64,000 bases of DNA from a virus. Shown piece after piece: positions 28,838 through 37,541 of the stretch. The stretch covers positions 1 through 64,000 of IMG/VR virus record IMGVR_UViG_3300034685_000200; one strand, given 5' to 3'. Both the position numbers and the translations under genes were made by a program. Every line of letters begins with the position of its first letter. The first letter of the stretch is position 1. Under the pieces are notes generated by a model. The model was not told the DNA's origin and did no database searches. It saw only the letters and a list, made by a program, of their open reading frames with translations.

Positions 28838-29120
28838 TAGTAGCATTACATTACTAAATTGTCCTTTGTGTGATTCTAGTGATTTGACTTGTGTAGTATC
28901 CACGTAGTTTCAGATTTCAGTATGTTGTCTGAATTGTCATTTGCAAGGGCCACCCTCACCAAGTGAGAAGGGGTGTATTGATTGGTGGAATACGAGGGTG
29001 GATGGAACTGGGTGTGTGTTTTGTGGTGAGGATGATTTTCGCAATCTTGATTCAATGAGATGGATTTGTAGGTGTTGTTAGGCAAGTTTTGTTGATCGAA
29101 AAAATGAAGGGGGTAACTAA
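28830..29120 (+). CDS. Lar-like (restriction alleviation) zinc protein with two TAGs
   Basis: A 96-codon frame, start ATG 28830 overlapping the previous stop, end TAA 29118-29120, 3 bp before NrdJ. The order NCPLCDS - VCCLNC - GCIDWWNTR matches the Lar family (CPFCGS...C..C...A...WN.R). A second pair, CVFCGED and ICRCC, follows, so it may be a double zinc ribbon. TAG lies at 28905 (codon 26), inside the Lar core, and at 29079. Lar proteins antagonise type I restriction; that role here is inference. Confidence 0.65.
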
Positions 29121-29123
29121 ACG

Positions 29124-31610
29124 ATGTCGAATCTTGCGATTGATGCCACAACTGCCCATGGAATTTCCGTTGCCGAGTTTTTTAATCATGATCAGATGAA
29201 AATTGATATTTTCATTAATAAGTATGTTCCTGCAAATGATAGAACATCTTCTCCAGAAGAAATTGATATTGCTGAATTTTTTCATAAAATGTGCGCTAAT
29301 GTTGCTAGTGTTCGGGAAGAAAATGATGCAGATTTTTGGATTGAGCGCTGGAAAAGCGAGTTGCTTTCCGATAAATGGCGGCCTGGCGGTAGCATCATGT
29401 CCGGGATGCTTAGCAATGATCGAAAGGTGAGTCTGTTCAACTGCACGACGATTCCCATTGAGGGCGATTCACTAGAGGATATTTTTAAGTCGTTGTACTC
29501 GTGCTCCAAGGCCGCCGCCCATCGCCAAGGACTTGGTGTGGATTTTTCAAAACTTCGTGCCCGTGGGATGAACATTCGAAATAGCGCAGAGGTGAGTCAG
29601 GGTCCGGTCCACTGGATGCGTCTATTCAATCATATTGGGGATTCTGTTGGTCAATTGGGGCGTCGTCCTGCAATGCTTTTTTCTCTTCGTGTAGATCATC
29701 CCGATATTGAAGAATTCATTTCGTGCAAGGACGATCTCAACGAGATCAATAATGCCAATATTAGTGTTCAGATTACCGATGATTTTATGAAGGCTGTGGA
29801 GGCAGATGGTACGTTCGTTTGCAGGTTCGTCAATGAAGAGACTGGCGAATCCAAGGAGAAGATTGTTCGTGCACGTGATCTTTTATCAAAGATTTCCGAA
29901 CATGCTTGGAAAACTGGTGAACCTGGTGTCCAATTTATTGATCTTATGAAAAAAAATAGCATCCAAGAGGCACTTGAATATAAGATTATTTCAACGAATG
30001 CTTGTTCCGAAAAACCATTACCGCCTTATAGCATTTGTGGCTTGTTGAGTCTTAATATGGCTAAGGTTCCGCATATAAATCAAATCGATAAAATGAAAAA
30101 CTATCTCGAAAATATTTGTTATAGCGTTGTTAGGTTTATGGATAATGTAATTTCCTATGAAATCGAACATGAATATAAATCTCCATTGAAAGAACAAATG
30201 GAAATTATCAAAGATTTGCGTGAAGTTGGAATTGGTGTAACAAATATTCATCGATGGTTGTTTGATCAAAACATTATTTATGATAGCGATGAAGCTGTTC
30301 GAGCATTAGATGAATTTTTCAAGTGGTTTCGTTATTATCTGTTTCGTGCAACGATTCGTCTTGCAAGGGAACGTGGTTCGTGTAGGGCCTGGGATAATCT
30401 CCGAAGTAATGGTCAACTCTCTGCTCATATAACACCCTATCTTAGGGATGTGTTTTCCATGCATCCAGACATCGAACGTGATTATTATGCCATTGGTATT
30501 AGAAATGGTGCTTTGCTTTCGATTGCTCCAACGGGTTCAATTTCAATGACATTTGGTGATGATGTGTTGTCTTCTGGCATTGAGCCAGCGATTGGTTGGT
30601 ATTATTGGCGTCGCACTCGTGCTGTTAATAAAGGGAAGTGGGATTATTATTTTGTTGTTCCAAATACTGTGAAAAATATCCTTTTGGATCGTATTCCAAA
30701 AGATTCTATAGATTATGAATTGATTTCACAATTTCCTGGTTCTGTTCTAGACAATGACGGATCAATCGGCGAACGCTACGTTAAAGTTATTGAAAAATAT
30801 CTTGATATCAGTCGTCTTAAGAGTGTTTACAATGTTGATCCGTTTGTGAAGCTCCGACTGATCAGTACTGTTCAACGATACGTGGATGGTGCCATTTCTG
30901 TGACGTTTAATCTTCCTTCGGATACTGACGTGAATACCATTGAAAGTCTATATGCCGAGGCGCATAGGCTTGGTGTGAAAGCCGTCAGCGTTTTTCGTGA
31001 TGGGTCCCGTGAGGGCATTCTATTCATGGAGTTTCCCCATCGGGAACGAACATCTGGTTCAGTCACAATGATTGAGCCGACACGCCCGGATGATCTTCGA
31101 TTCGTTTTTGCTCCGAGAAGGCCGGTGGAATTGCCAGCGGAGGTGCACTATTTACTTCGTCACAATGTGGTTGTCGGGCTTTACAACGAAAAGCCGTATG
31201 AAATTTTCATTGTTGATATTGATGGTAAAAAGCTTCCATCTACTGGTTATGTGAAAAAAATTCGGAAGAATAGGAAAAAGCTCTATTACTTCTGTGATGA
31301 AGATGGTAATGAATTGGTATGTTTGAACGATTCTGAAGTTTCAAACGATGAAATTCAGGCTATCACAAGGTTGGTTAGTTCTAATCTTCGCCACGGAGTC
31401 CCCATTGATTTTATCTGCCAGCAGTTAAGTAAATGCGGTTCGTCTATCAGTTCGTATCCCAAAATGCTCAGTCGAGCGCTTAAAAAGTATAGGTTTCTTG
31501 TGCAACAACAAGTGAGTTCCGATGTTATTTGTCCCAATTGTGGAGAGCAATTGATCGAACACGATGGGTGTATTCAGTGTTTGGGTTGCGGATATGCTAA
31601 GTGTAGTTGA
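29124..31610 (+). CDS. nrdJ: Adenosylcobalamin-dependent (class II) ribonucleotide reductase NrdJ
   Basis: 828 residues. Family marks in order: LFNCTTIPI with the first active-site Cys, SEVSQ-type GPVHWMRLFNHIGDSVGQ, NACSEKPLPPYSICGLLSLNM with the active-site Asn-x-Cys-x-Glu, and PTGSISMTFGDD. The C-terminal CPNCGEQL...CLGCGYAKC tail carries the re-reducing cysteines. It converts NTPs or NDPs to dNTPs using vitamin B12, without oxygen dependence. Start ATG 29124 has GAAGGGGG. A terminator follows at 31645. Confidence 0.9.
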   Translation: MSNLAIDATTAHGISVAEFFNHDQMKIDIFINKYVPANDRTSSPEEIDIAEFFHKMCANVASVREENDADFWIERWKSELLSDKWRPGGSIMSGMLSNDRKVSLFNCTTIPIEGDSLEDIFKSLYSCSKAAAHRQGLGVDFSKLRARGMNIRNSAEVSQGPVHWMRLFNHIGDSVGQLGRRPAMLFSLRVDHPDIEEFISCKDDLNEINNANISVQITDDFMKAVEADGTFVCRFVNEETGESKEKIVRARDLLSKISEHAWKTGEPGVQFIDLMKKNSIQEALEYKIISTNACSEKPLPPYSICGLLSLNMAKVPHINQIDKMKNYLENICYSVVRFMDNVISYEIEHEYKSPLKEQMEIIKDLREVGIGVTNIHRWLFDQNIIYDSDEAVRALDEFFKWFRYYLFRATIRLARERGSCRAWDNLRSNGQLSAHITPYLRDVFSMHPDIERDYYAIGIRNGALLSIAPTGSISMTFGDDVLSSGIEPAIGWYYWRRTRAVNKGKWDYYFVVPNTVKNILLDRIPKDSIDYELISQFPGSVLDNDGSIGERYVKVIEKYLDISRLKSVYNVDPFVKLRLISTVQRYVDGAISVTFNLPSDTDVNTIESLYAEAHRLGVKAVSVFRDGSREGILFMEFPHRERTSGSVTMIEPTRPDDLRFVFAPRRPVELPAEVHYLLRHNVVVGLYNEKPYEIFIVDIDGKKLPSTGYVKKIRKNRKKLYYFCDEDGNELVCLNDSEVSNDEIQAITRLVSSNLRHGVPIDFICQQLSKCGSSISSYPKMLSRALKKYRFLVQQQVSSDVICPNCGEQLIEHDGCIQCLGCGYAKCS

Positions 31611-31644
31611 TCTATACTAATATATGTCTGTATTGTACTAGAAG

Positions 31645-31674
31645 CGCTGGGGAAATGCCTCGGCGTTTTTTTTT
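31645..31674 (+). terminator. Rho-independent terminator after nrdJ
   Basis: CGCTGGGG pairs with CCTCGGCG (8 bp with two G-U pairs) across loop AAATG, followed by nine T residues. Confidence 0.85.
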
Positions 31675-31699
31675 CTATTGTCATTATGTGTATTTTATA

Positions 31700-31728
31700 T
31701 TGACAGAATTGATTGATTTTGATAATAT
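31700..31728 (+). promoter_or_regulatory. Sigma-70-type promoter for the Trp-repeat cluster
   Basis: TTGACA (31700-31705), a 17-bp spacer, then TAATAT (31723-31728), 30 bp before the first Trp-repeat gene and just after the nrdJ terminator. Confidence 0.75.
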
Positions 31729-31758
31729 GTGTTTAAATGTATTTGTCGGAGGGTGTTT

Positions 31759-32613
31759 ATGGCGTTTAATTTTAAAGAATGGAATCCGAATCGGGTTAAT
31801 TACAAATATATTTCGTGGCAGTTGGCAAAGTTTTACCCGGACAAGTTTGAAATATGGTGGGACCGGGATCGTTTTAATTATGATGACGGCTATTTGGAGT
31901 TGATAGAGTATTGTTCTCATCATTTTGATATCTGGTGGAATCCAGATAAATTTAACTGGAAGTCATGGTCGGGCCATATTGCCAGATTTTGTCACGAACA
32001 TTTTCATAAATGGTGGGATGTGGAGAATTTTTGTTGGGTAAATGGATCGAGTTTGTTGGCGGAATATTGTTTTGGTTATTTTGATATCTGGTGGGACCCG
32101 GAGAAGTTCAATTGGAAAAAGGCATCCGGGAAACTCGCTCGGTTTTGTTCTGGTAAATTTCTTAAATGGTGGGACAAGGATAAATATAATTATGATAGTG
32201 ATTATGTTGATTTGATTTTGTATTGTTCTGAGTATTTTTATCATTGGTGGGACCCTAAAAGGATAAACGATAGTCATGTTAGATTTTTGGCTTTGGGGTG
32301 TCCAGATTATTTCGATGAATGGTGGAATCCACAATACATTATCTATGGCTATTCAGTGAAGAATTTAGCTAAATATTGTTCCAAACATTTTGATAAGTGG
32401 TATGATCCAAGAACACTCACTATTGAAGATACTGAATATCTGATTAAATATTGCTCTGAACATTTTGACAAGTGGTGGGATAAATCGAGGATTAGGTATA
32501 AGGAACATGCTCGTCTCTTAGCGAGATGCTGTAATGAGCATTTTGATAAATGGTATACTCGTCGCTCAAAGTATTGTAGGGAAGCCCTTGAAAAGATGAT
32601 CATCGAGGGATAA
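31759..32613 (+). CDS. Trp-rich tandem-repeat protein 1
   Basis: 284 residues built almost wholly of a unit of about 26 residues: F-D-x-W-W-[DN]-x-[ED]-[KR]-[FY]-N-W-x-x-x-S-x-x-L-A-x-[YF]-C. About ten units follow an N-terminal cap NFKEWNPNRVNYK and end with a conserved cap (WYTRRSKYCREALEKM). Trp is about 8.5% of residues. It looks like a helical solenoid whose WW pair would form a repeated surface or core. Start ATG 31759 has GGAGGGTG. First of four paralogues. No named family comes to mind; function unknown. Confidence 0.85.
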   Translation: MAFNFKEWNPNRVNYKYISWQLAKFYPDKFEIWWDRDRFNYDDGYLELIEYCSHHFDIWWNPDKFNWKSWSGHIARFCHEHFHKWWDVENFCWVNGSSLLAEYCFGYFDIWWDPEKFNWKKASGKLARFCSGKFLKWWDKDKYNYDSDYVDLILYCSEYFYHWWDPKRINDSHVRFLALGCPDYFDEWWNPQYIIYGYSVKNLAKYCSKHFDKWYDPRTLTIEDTEYLIKYCSEHFDKWWDKSRIRYKEHARLLARCCNEHFDKWYTRRSKYCREALEKMIIEG

Positions 32614-32615
32614 AC

Positions 32616-33395
32616 ATGAGAATTGATTTCGACAATTGGAGTCCAGAGATTTTCGATTGGAAGAGTAGGTCTTGGTTTTTAGCTCAAAATTATCCTAATT
32701 TAATTGATAAGTGGTGGAATTCTGAGAAATTCAATTGGAGGTCTGGTTCTTTTAATTTAGCTCAGTATTGTTATGAGTACTTTGATACTTGGTGGGACCC
32801 GGAGAAATTCAACTGGAATAGGTGTTCCGGTGTGTTGGCTCAATATTGTAAGAAACACATCAAAAAATGGTGGGACCCGGAGAAGTTCAATTGGACTAGA
32901 CACGGAGCGATACTTGTTTGTTATTGTTGTGAAGATTTTGATATTTGGTGGGATGCGGAAAGATTCAATTATAAAAGTGGTTCATGGGTGTTGGCGCAGT
33001 TTTGTTCCCATCGGTTTGATGATTGGTGGAATGCCGAAAGGTATAATTGGAAATCGTTTTCGGGGTTTTTGGCTCAGTTTTGTTGCGAGAATTTTGACAA
33101 GTGGTGGAACCCGGAAAAGTTTAATTTTAAAAAAGATTCCCGGTCTTTGATTCAATATTGTTCTAATCATTTCGATAAATGGTGGGACGCTAAGAGATTT
33201 ACACGTAGTAAAATGTCTGAGATTATAAAGTATTGCCCAGATCATTTTCCAAAGTGGTGGGACAAATCTAAAATCAGTTATACGGAACATGCAAAATTGT
33301 TGATGAAGTATTGCTACAAATACGTTGACGTTTGGTACTCGGATAGATCCACCCATTGCAGAGAAGCTTTGAAAATGTATGTTACTGAGGAATGA
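32616..33395 (+). CDS. Trp-rich tandem-repeat protein 2
   Basis: 259 residues, nine repeats of the same 26-residue unit (WWDPEKFNW core) with the N-cap DFDNWSPEIFDW and C-cap WYSDRSTHCREAL. Trp about 9.7%. Start ATG 32616 lies 2 bp after the previous stop. The end TGA overlaps the next gene's leader. The repeats are more regular than in copy 1, suggesting recent expansion or homogenisation. Confidence 0.85.
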   Translation: MRIDFDNWSPEIFDWKSRSWFLAQNYPNLIDKWWNSEKFNWRSGSFNLAQYCYEYFDTWWDPEKFNWNRCSGVLAQYCKKHIKKWWDPEKFNWTRHGAILVCYCCEDFDIWWDAERFNYKSGSWVLAQFCSHRFDDWWNAERYNWKSFSGFLAQFCCENFDKWWNPEKFNFKKDSRSLIQYCSNHFDKWWDAKRFTRSKMSEIIKYCPDHFPKWWDKSKISYTEHAKLLMKYCYKYVDVWYSDRSTHCREALKMYVTEE

Positions 33396-33397
33396 TT

Positions 33398-34096
33398 ATG
33401 TATATTGATTTTAATGATTGGAACCCAGAAGAGTTTGATTGGGAGAAGAATTCTCGGATTTTAGCTAGGTATTATTCCCATTGTTTTGATAAGTGGTGGG
33501 ATGCGAATCTGTATAACTGGGAGTATTCATGGTATCTTGTTAAATATTGTTATAATCATTTCGATATTTGGTGGGACACTGAAAAGTTTAATTGGAAAAA
33601 TGATGCCAGATTTTTACCTGAGTATTGCTACCAGCATTTTGAAAAATGGTGGGATGCTGAGAAATTTGAACTTGAAAGATGGTATTCTGTTCTTTTGGCT
33701 GAATATTGTTCCGATCATTTTGACATCTGGTGGGATGCCGAAAGATTTAATTGGGTTAATTCTTGGGCATTAGCGAAATACTGTTACAATCACTTCGATA
33801 AATGGTGGTGTGAGAAAAGATATGATTGGATAAATTGTTCATGGGCATTGGCAGAGTACGCTTTTGACAATTTTGATAAGTGGTGGAATCCAAAGCTATT
33901 TAATTGGCACGCTATTGATAGTTTAATTACATATTGTTCTAACCATTTCACTAAATGGTGGGACAGATCTAAAATTAACTATAAAGAACATGCTCAATTA
34001 TTAGTAAAACATTGTTATGAATACTTTGACGTGTGGTATTCGAGTAAATCGAAGTATTGTAGGGAAGCTGTAGCAAAGTACATTGCTTTGAAATAA
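33398..34096 (+). CDS. Trp-rich tandem-repeat protein 3
   Basis: 232 residues, eight repeats. The N-cap is DFNDWNPEEFDW and the C-cap WYSSKSKYCREAVAKY. Trp about 11%. Start is ATG 33398 (in frame with ATG 33392, which overlaps the previous TGA). Individual units vary most at the position after WW (WWCEKRYDW in one unit). Confidence 0.85.
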   Translation: MYIDFNDWNPEEFDWEKNSRILARYYSHCFDKWWDANLYNWEYSWYLVKYCYNHFDIWWDTEKFNWKNDARFLPEYCYQHFEKWWDAEKFELERWYSVLLAEYCSDHFDIWWDAERFNWVNSWALAKYCYNHFDKWWCEKRYDWINCSWALAEYAFDNFDKWWNPKLFNWHAIDSLITYCSNHFTKWWDRSKINYKEHAQLLVKHCYEYFDVWYSSKSKYCREAVAKYIALK

Positions 34097-34143
34097 TTAT
34101 GAACATTAAGATTGGGAATTGATCATTGTTGTTCATGATAAAA

Positions 34144-34178
34144 AAGAACTTGACGAGTTCTTAATTATATGATATTTT
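34144..34178 (+). promoter_or_regulatory. Hairpin overlapping a possible promoter
   Basis: AAGAACT (34144-34150) pairs with AGTTCTT (34156-34162). TTGACG (34150-34155), a 17-bp spacer and TATTTT (34173-34178) form a weak promoter that would drive the gene at 34207. The -35 is inside the hairpin loop, so the element may be regulated. Confidence 0.4.
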
Positions 34179-34206
34179 ATGTTTCGTGATAACAAAGGAG
34201 GGTGCA

Positions 34207-34632
34207 ATGAGTGTTAATTTGGTTGCAAGAACGAGGGATGGTGAAATTCAATTGTGGCAAACTCCCACCCAAATAACATATACCATTTTACCACCTTCTC
34301 TTGGTTTGACGAAAAAGGGTAGGGAGGCTCGTGAAGAGTCTTTGTCTCTTCTCTATTCAGCCCGTCCTTGGGAGCGTATGCATTATACCATGCTTTTGCG
34401 CTACCTTCTGAAGGTAAAACCAGATGATCCAGGTCTTCAGAAACATGCCAAGATCATTTTCAGCGAGCTTGGTCTGTTTGGTTAGGGTTCCAATTGGGAT
34501 CAAATTCTTCGTGGGAATCCTACAGAGAAGGAAGTTTCGGCCTTTGTTGAGGCCATAGCTCCAGAGTATCCGCCCGAAGCAGTGGATTTTGTGTTTGACT
34601 CTTATGGAATTCATCCCAAGACGGATGAGTGA
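34207..34632 (+). CDS. Hypothetical protein inserted in the Trp-repeat cluster, amber-interrupted
   Basis: 141 codons. Start ATG 34207 has AAAGGAGGGTGC. TAG at 34483-34485 is followed by 48 sense codons to TGA 34630-34632, which leaves the normal 5-bp gap to the fourth Trp-repeat gene. It lacks WW repeats, so it is a different protein lodged between paralogues 3 and 4. Both halves share codon style. Function unknown. Confidence 0.65.
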
Positions 34633-34637
34633 GAAAA

Positions 34638-35501
34638 ATGACCCTTAGTATTGATTTCAATAATTGGAATCCCGAAACGTTTAATTGGAAAGAAGATTCT
34701 GGAAGACTAGTTATTCTTCACTTTGACAAGTTTTTGCTTTGGTGGGATGCTGATAAATTCAATTGGAAAGAACATTCTGGGTTTTTAGCTCAGTATTGTT
34801 ACGGTTATTTTGATGTGTGGTGGGACGAAAACAAGTATAATTTTAATAACTTTTCGTGGGCTTTGGCAAAGTTTTGTCGTAACGACTTTTTAAAATGGTG
34901 GAATCCTGATAAATTTAATTGGATACAGGGATCGAGCTATTTAGCTCAATATTGTTTTGAATATTTTGATATATGGTGGGATGAAAATCGATACAATTGG
35001 AATAATTGTTCCAAGTACTTGGCAATGTATTGTTACAAAGAATTTCGGAAGTGGTGGAATCCAAATAAATTTCATTGGAGTCGTGATTCGATTTATTTGG
35101 CTAAGTGTTGTGCCGATAATTTTGATGATTGGTGGGACTCAGAAAGGTTTGATTGGAAGCGTGGTTCATCTTATTTAGCTGAATATTGTAACGCACATTT
35201 TGACAAATGGTGGAATCCAGATAAATTCAATTGGAAAAAAGATTCTGGATATTTACCTAAGTATTGCTCAGAGTATTTTGATGTTTGGTGGGATGGAGAG
35301 AAATTTAACTATCGACATGCTGGTAAATTGGCACAGTATAACTCTAAGCAGTTTCATAAGTGGTGGGACAAATCTAAGATAGATTATAAGTTACATAGTG
35401 AGGCGTTGGTTAAATATTGTAGTATATATGTTGATATTTGGTATAGTAACAAATCAAAGTATTGTGTAAATGCAGTTAAAAAAGTTATTTGGAGGTTTTA
35501 A
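34638..35501 (+). CDS. Trp-rich tandem-repeat protein 4
   Basis: 287 residues, ten repeats with N-cap DFNNWNPETFNW and C-cap WYSNKSKYCVNAVKK. Trp about 10%. Start ATG 34638 is chosen because it lies just after the preceding stop and in frame with the N-cap; a GTG at 34629 is upstream. The last unit before the cap (KWWDKSKIDYK) is nearly the same in all four proteins, so the C-terminal end is the most conserved and may be the functional or targeting part. Confidence 0.85.
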   Translation: MTLSIDFNNWNPETFNWKEDSGRLVILHFDKFLLWWDADKFNWKEHSGFLAQYCYGYFDVWWDENKYNFNNFSWALAKFCRNDFLKWWNPDKFNWIQGSSYLAQYCFEYFDIWWDENRYNWNNCSKYLAMYCYKEFRKWWNPNKFHWSRDSIYLAKCCADNFDDWWDSERFDWKRGSSYLAEYCNAHFDKWWNPDKFNWKKDSGYLPKYCSEYFDVWWDGEKFNYRHAGKLAQYNSKQFHKWWDKSKIDYKLHSEALVKYCSIYVDIWYSNKSKYCVNAVKKVIWRF

Positions 35502-35504
35502 TGT

Positions 35505-35954
35505 ATGGATTGGGATACATACTTTCTCGAAGTTGCAAAAGCAGTATCGATGAAATCGAAAGATCCGTCGTGTAAAGTTGGATCTATTATTGTTGGGCCG
35601 GATCGGGAGATTCGATCGACCGGGTGGAATGGATTTGCTCGTGGTGTGAATGATCTGCCTGAGCGCTATAATGATCGACAAACCAAATATAATCTTGTTG
35701 TTCATGCCGAGGTAAACGCCATATGTAATGCCGCAAGGTGTGGAACGCCGTTGGATGATTGCACGATGTATATCTGGCCGTTACCACCATGTAATGAATG
35801 TGCAAAGGCGATTATTCAAAGTGGCATTAAAGAAATCGTGTTTTGCGCCGATTGGTCAAATGAAAAATGGAAGTCGAGTTGGGAAATCAGTCGATTGATG
35901 TTTGATGAATGTGGTGTGCGGTATCGAATACTCGAATTTGAGGAGGTTACATGA
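35505..35954 (+). CDS. dCMP deaminase
   Basis: 149 residues, complete zinc-dependent deaminase: SKDPSCKVGSIIV near the start, VVHAEVNAI (His ligand and catalytic Glu) and PLPPCNECAKAII (two Cys ligands). This is the classic dCMP deaminase/ComE-like layout, making dUMP for ThyX. It ends in an ATGA overlap with the transglycosylase gene. No TAG, unlike the deaminase at 4990. Confidence 0.9.
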   Translation: MDWDTYFLEVAKAVSMKSKDPSCKVGSIIVGPDREIRSTGWNGFARGVNDLPERYNDRQTKYNLVVHAEVNAICNAARCGTPLDDCTMYIWPLPPCNECAKAIIQSGIKEIVFCADWSNEKWKSSWEISRLMFDECGVRYRILEFEEVT

Positions 35955-36625
35955 AGTACATTTCATACGTAGCATTTTGTGTCGGTTTGATGATTGGTTT
36001 TTTTGTATCTGATAAATATATAGTAAACAAACCCAACATAGAAGAAGAGGAAACCAACAATGAGGGAATTATTATTGATTATTTTCCGCCGCATTTTTTA
36101 CTACCTTCTCAAAATACCGGTGTAAATAAAAAATTAGTAAAAGATCATATTATACAATATATAGGGCATGAACGTGAAAAATATATTGACAAAGTTGTTG
36201 ATGTAGCGTATAAAGTTAGTGATTATCCAATTCTTCTAATATCAATTATGTATGTTGAGAGTCATTTTAATCCAAATGCTCATAGTAGTGTTGGAGCTTT
36301 CGGTTTATGCCAGATTTATTATGATGTTTGGAAAGATGAATTAAAGCAATTTGGAATTCGTAATCGTAAAGATTTATTGGATATTGAGAAAAACATCCGT
36401 GTTGGTAATTATATACTAACCAAACTCCTTAAAATGTATGATTATGATGTTATCAAAACATTAAGGCACTACAGTGGTAATGCCAATAGATATCCGCAAA
36501 AAGTGTTGTCTGTGTATGGAAGAATGATGTTCTACGCATCTTTGAAAAATAGTAGTAATGGTAATGTGTGTTATACAACAATAACCCAAACAAGAAAGGA
36601 GAGCTAGCATGTTGATTTTCAATGA
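35951..36625 (+). CDS. Lytic transglycosylase (SLT domain) with N-terminal membrane anchor
   Basis: 224 codons. Residues 3-20 form a signal-anchor (YISYVAFCVGLMIGFFV). The SLT catalytic part has MYVESHFNPNAHSSVGAFGL (catalytic Glu) and later a LRHYSGNANRYPQKVL loop. It cleaves peptidoglycan with anhydro-muropeptide release; the N-anchor suggests a role in lysis or DNA entry from the membrane. Apparent stop TAG at 36605-36607; read-through adds five residues to TGA 36623-36625, overlapping the next start. Confidence 0.85.
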
Positions 36626-36998
36626 GGATGGTTTCTTTTCGGTGGTTGTGAATCACAATAATGATGATGAAGTGTTGGTGCGTGCACGAGTTCGTGAGGA
36701 TATTGAAAGGTTTTGTGAATGTGCCGGTGTTGAAAAATCAAACATTATCGAAAATCGTGATTATGATTATCGTTATCGTGTGTTTGTAGATCGTAAAACT
36801 TTTCTTATCTATATGATTGGTGTTATTTCTTCTATGAATTATACCAATTTCAAAGCAAGAGCTTTTTCAATGGATGAAAATCCTAGATTGGGAAAGCTTA
36901 GGAGTCGATCCTATACGGTAGTTCATGCGGAAATGGAACGTCTGCAAAATATATATGTAAACGAAGACGAAAAATTAAACCGCCGTGTAGGTTGGTAA
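36609..36998 (+). CDS. Hypothetical protein
   Basis: 129 residues from ATG 36609, preceded by AAAGGAGAGC inside the transglycosylase end. Mixed alpha/beta, basic C-terminus. Ends TAA. Coupled with the transglycosylase, so an accessory lysis or regulatory role is possible; no motif recognised. Confidence 0.55.
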   Translation: MLIFNEDGFFSVVVNHNNDDEVLVRARVREDIERFCECAGVEKSNIIENRDYDYRYRVFVDRKTFLIYMIGVISSMNYTNFKARAFSMDENPRLGKLRSRSYTVVHAEMERLQNIYVNEDEKLNRRVGW

Positions 36999-37031
36999 AT
37001 AAAATTTTTTAGGTGAGTGCGAAAAGTGGGA

Positions 37032-37541
37032 ATGGAATCCGCCTCTTGTTCTGAAATCTCCGTTGGAAAAAAGAAATTCAGTAGAATTCATTACGAACAA
37101 TTTGACGCACCTGCAAAGAATGTGGGTGCGTCATTTTTTTGTCAATTCAAACGATATGATGTTATTGTACCAGACGAAGAACAATATCGTGATTTTGATA
37201 TTATGTTATATGATAAGGAAAATGATTGTTATATTCCGGTTGAAGTGGAAGTCAAAAATGTGTGGACTAAATATGGAGAATGGCAAGGTTAGGAAACTGT
37301 TGATGTGCCAGCTAGAAAACGCCATTGTAAAGCGGAAGTGTATGTCATGTTTAATTCCAGTTTGAATACGCTTTTGATTACAACGATGGATGTAATTAAG
37401 CAGTCAAATATCATTTTTAAAAACACTAAATATACAAAAAGGGAACCGTTTTTTTCGGTTCCCCTTTCGTGTTTTCGGATGTGGAAGCTGGTTGGTAATC
37501 AGTAGGTAAGAATATCTAGCGAATCGAAGGTTTCTGAATAA
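37032..37541 (+). CDS. PD-(D/E)XK-like nuclease-type protein with two TAGs
   Basis: 169 codons crossing TAG at 37290 and 37503 and ending at TAA 37539-37541. DFDIMLYDKENDCYIPVEVEVK is split by convention into D...E-x-E-V-K, the arrangement of a PD-(D/E)XK core. The part after the first TAG continues with VPARKRH, a VYVMFNSSLNTLLI strand and REPFFSVPL, which reads like the rest of the same fold. A hairpin (about 37441-37463) lies inside the coding end. Start ATG 37032 or GTG 37026. The 3' end overlaps the convergent TrpRS gene. Confidence 0.55.

Noticed and set aside
31963-33356. Minus-strand and alternative-frame open frames across the Trp-repeat genes
   Set aside because: Periodic repeats create open shadow frames on both strands; composition (IIxIPPxI repeats) is only the complement of WW repeats.
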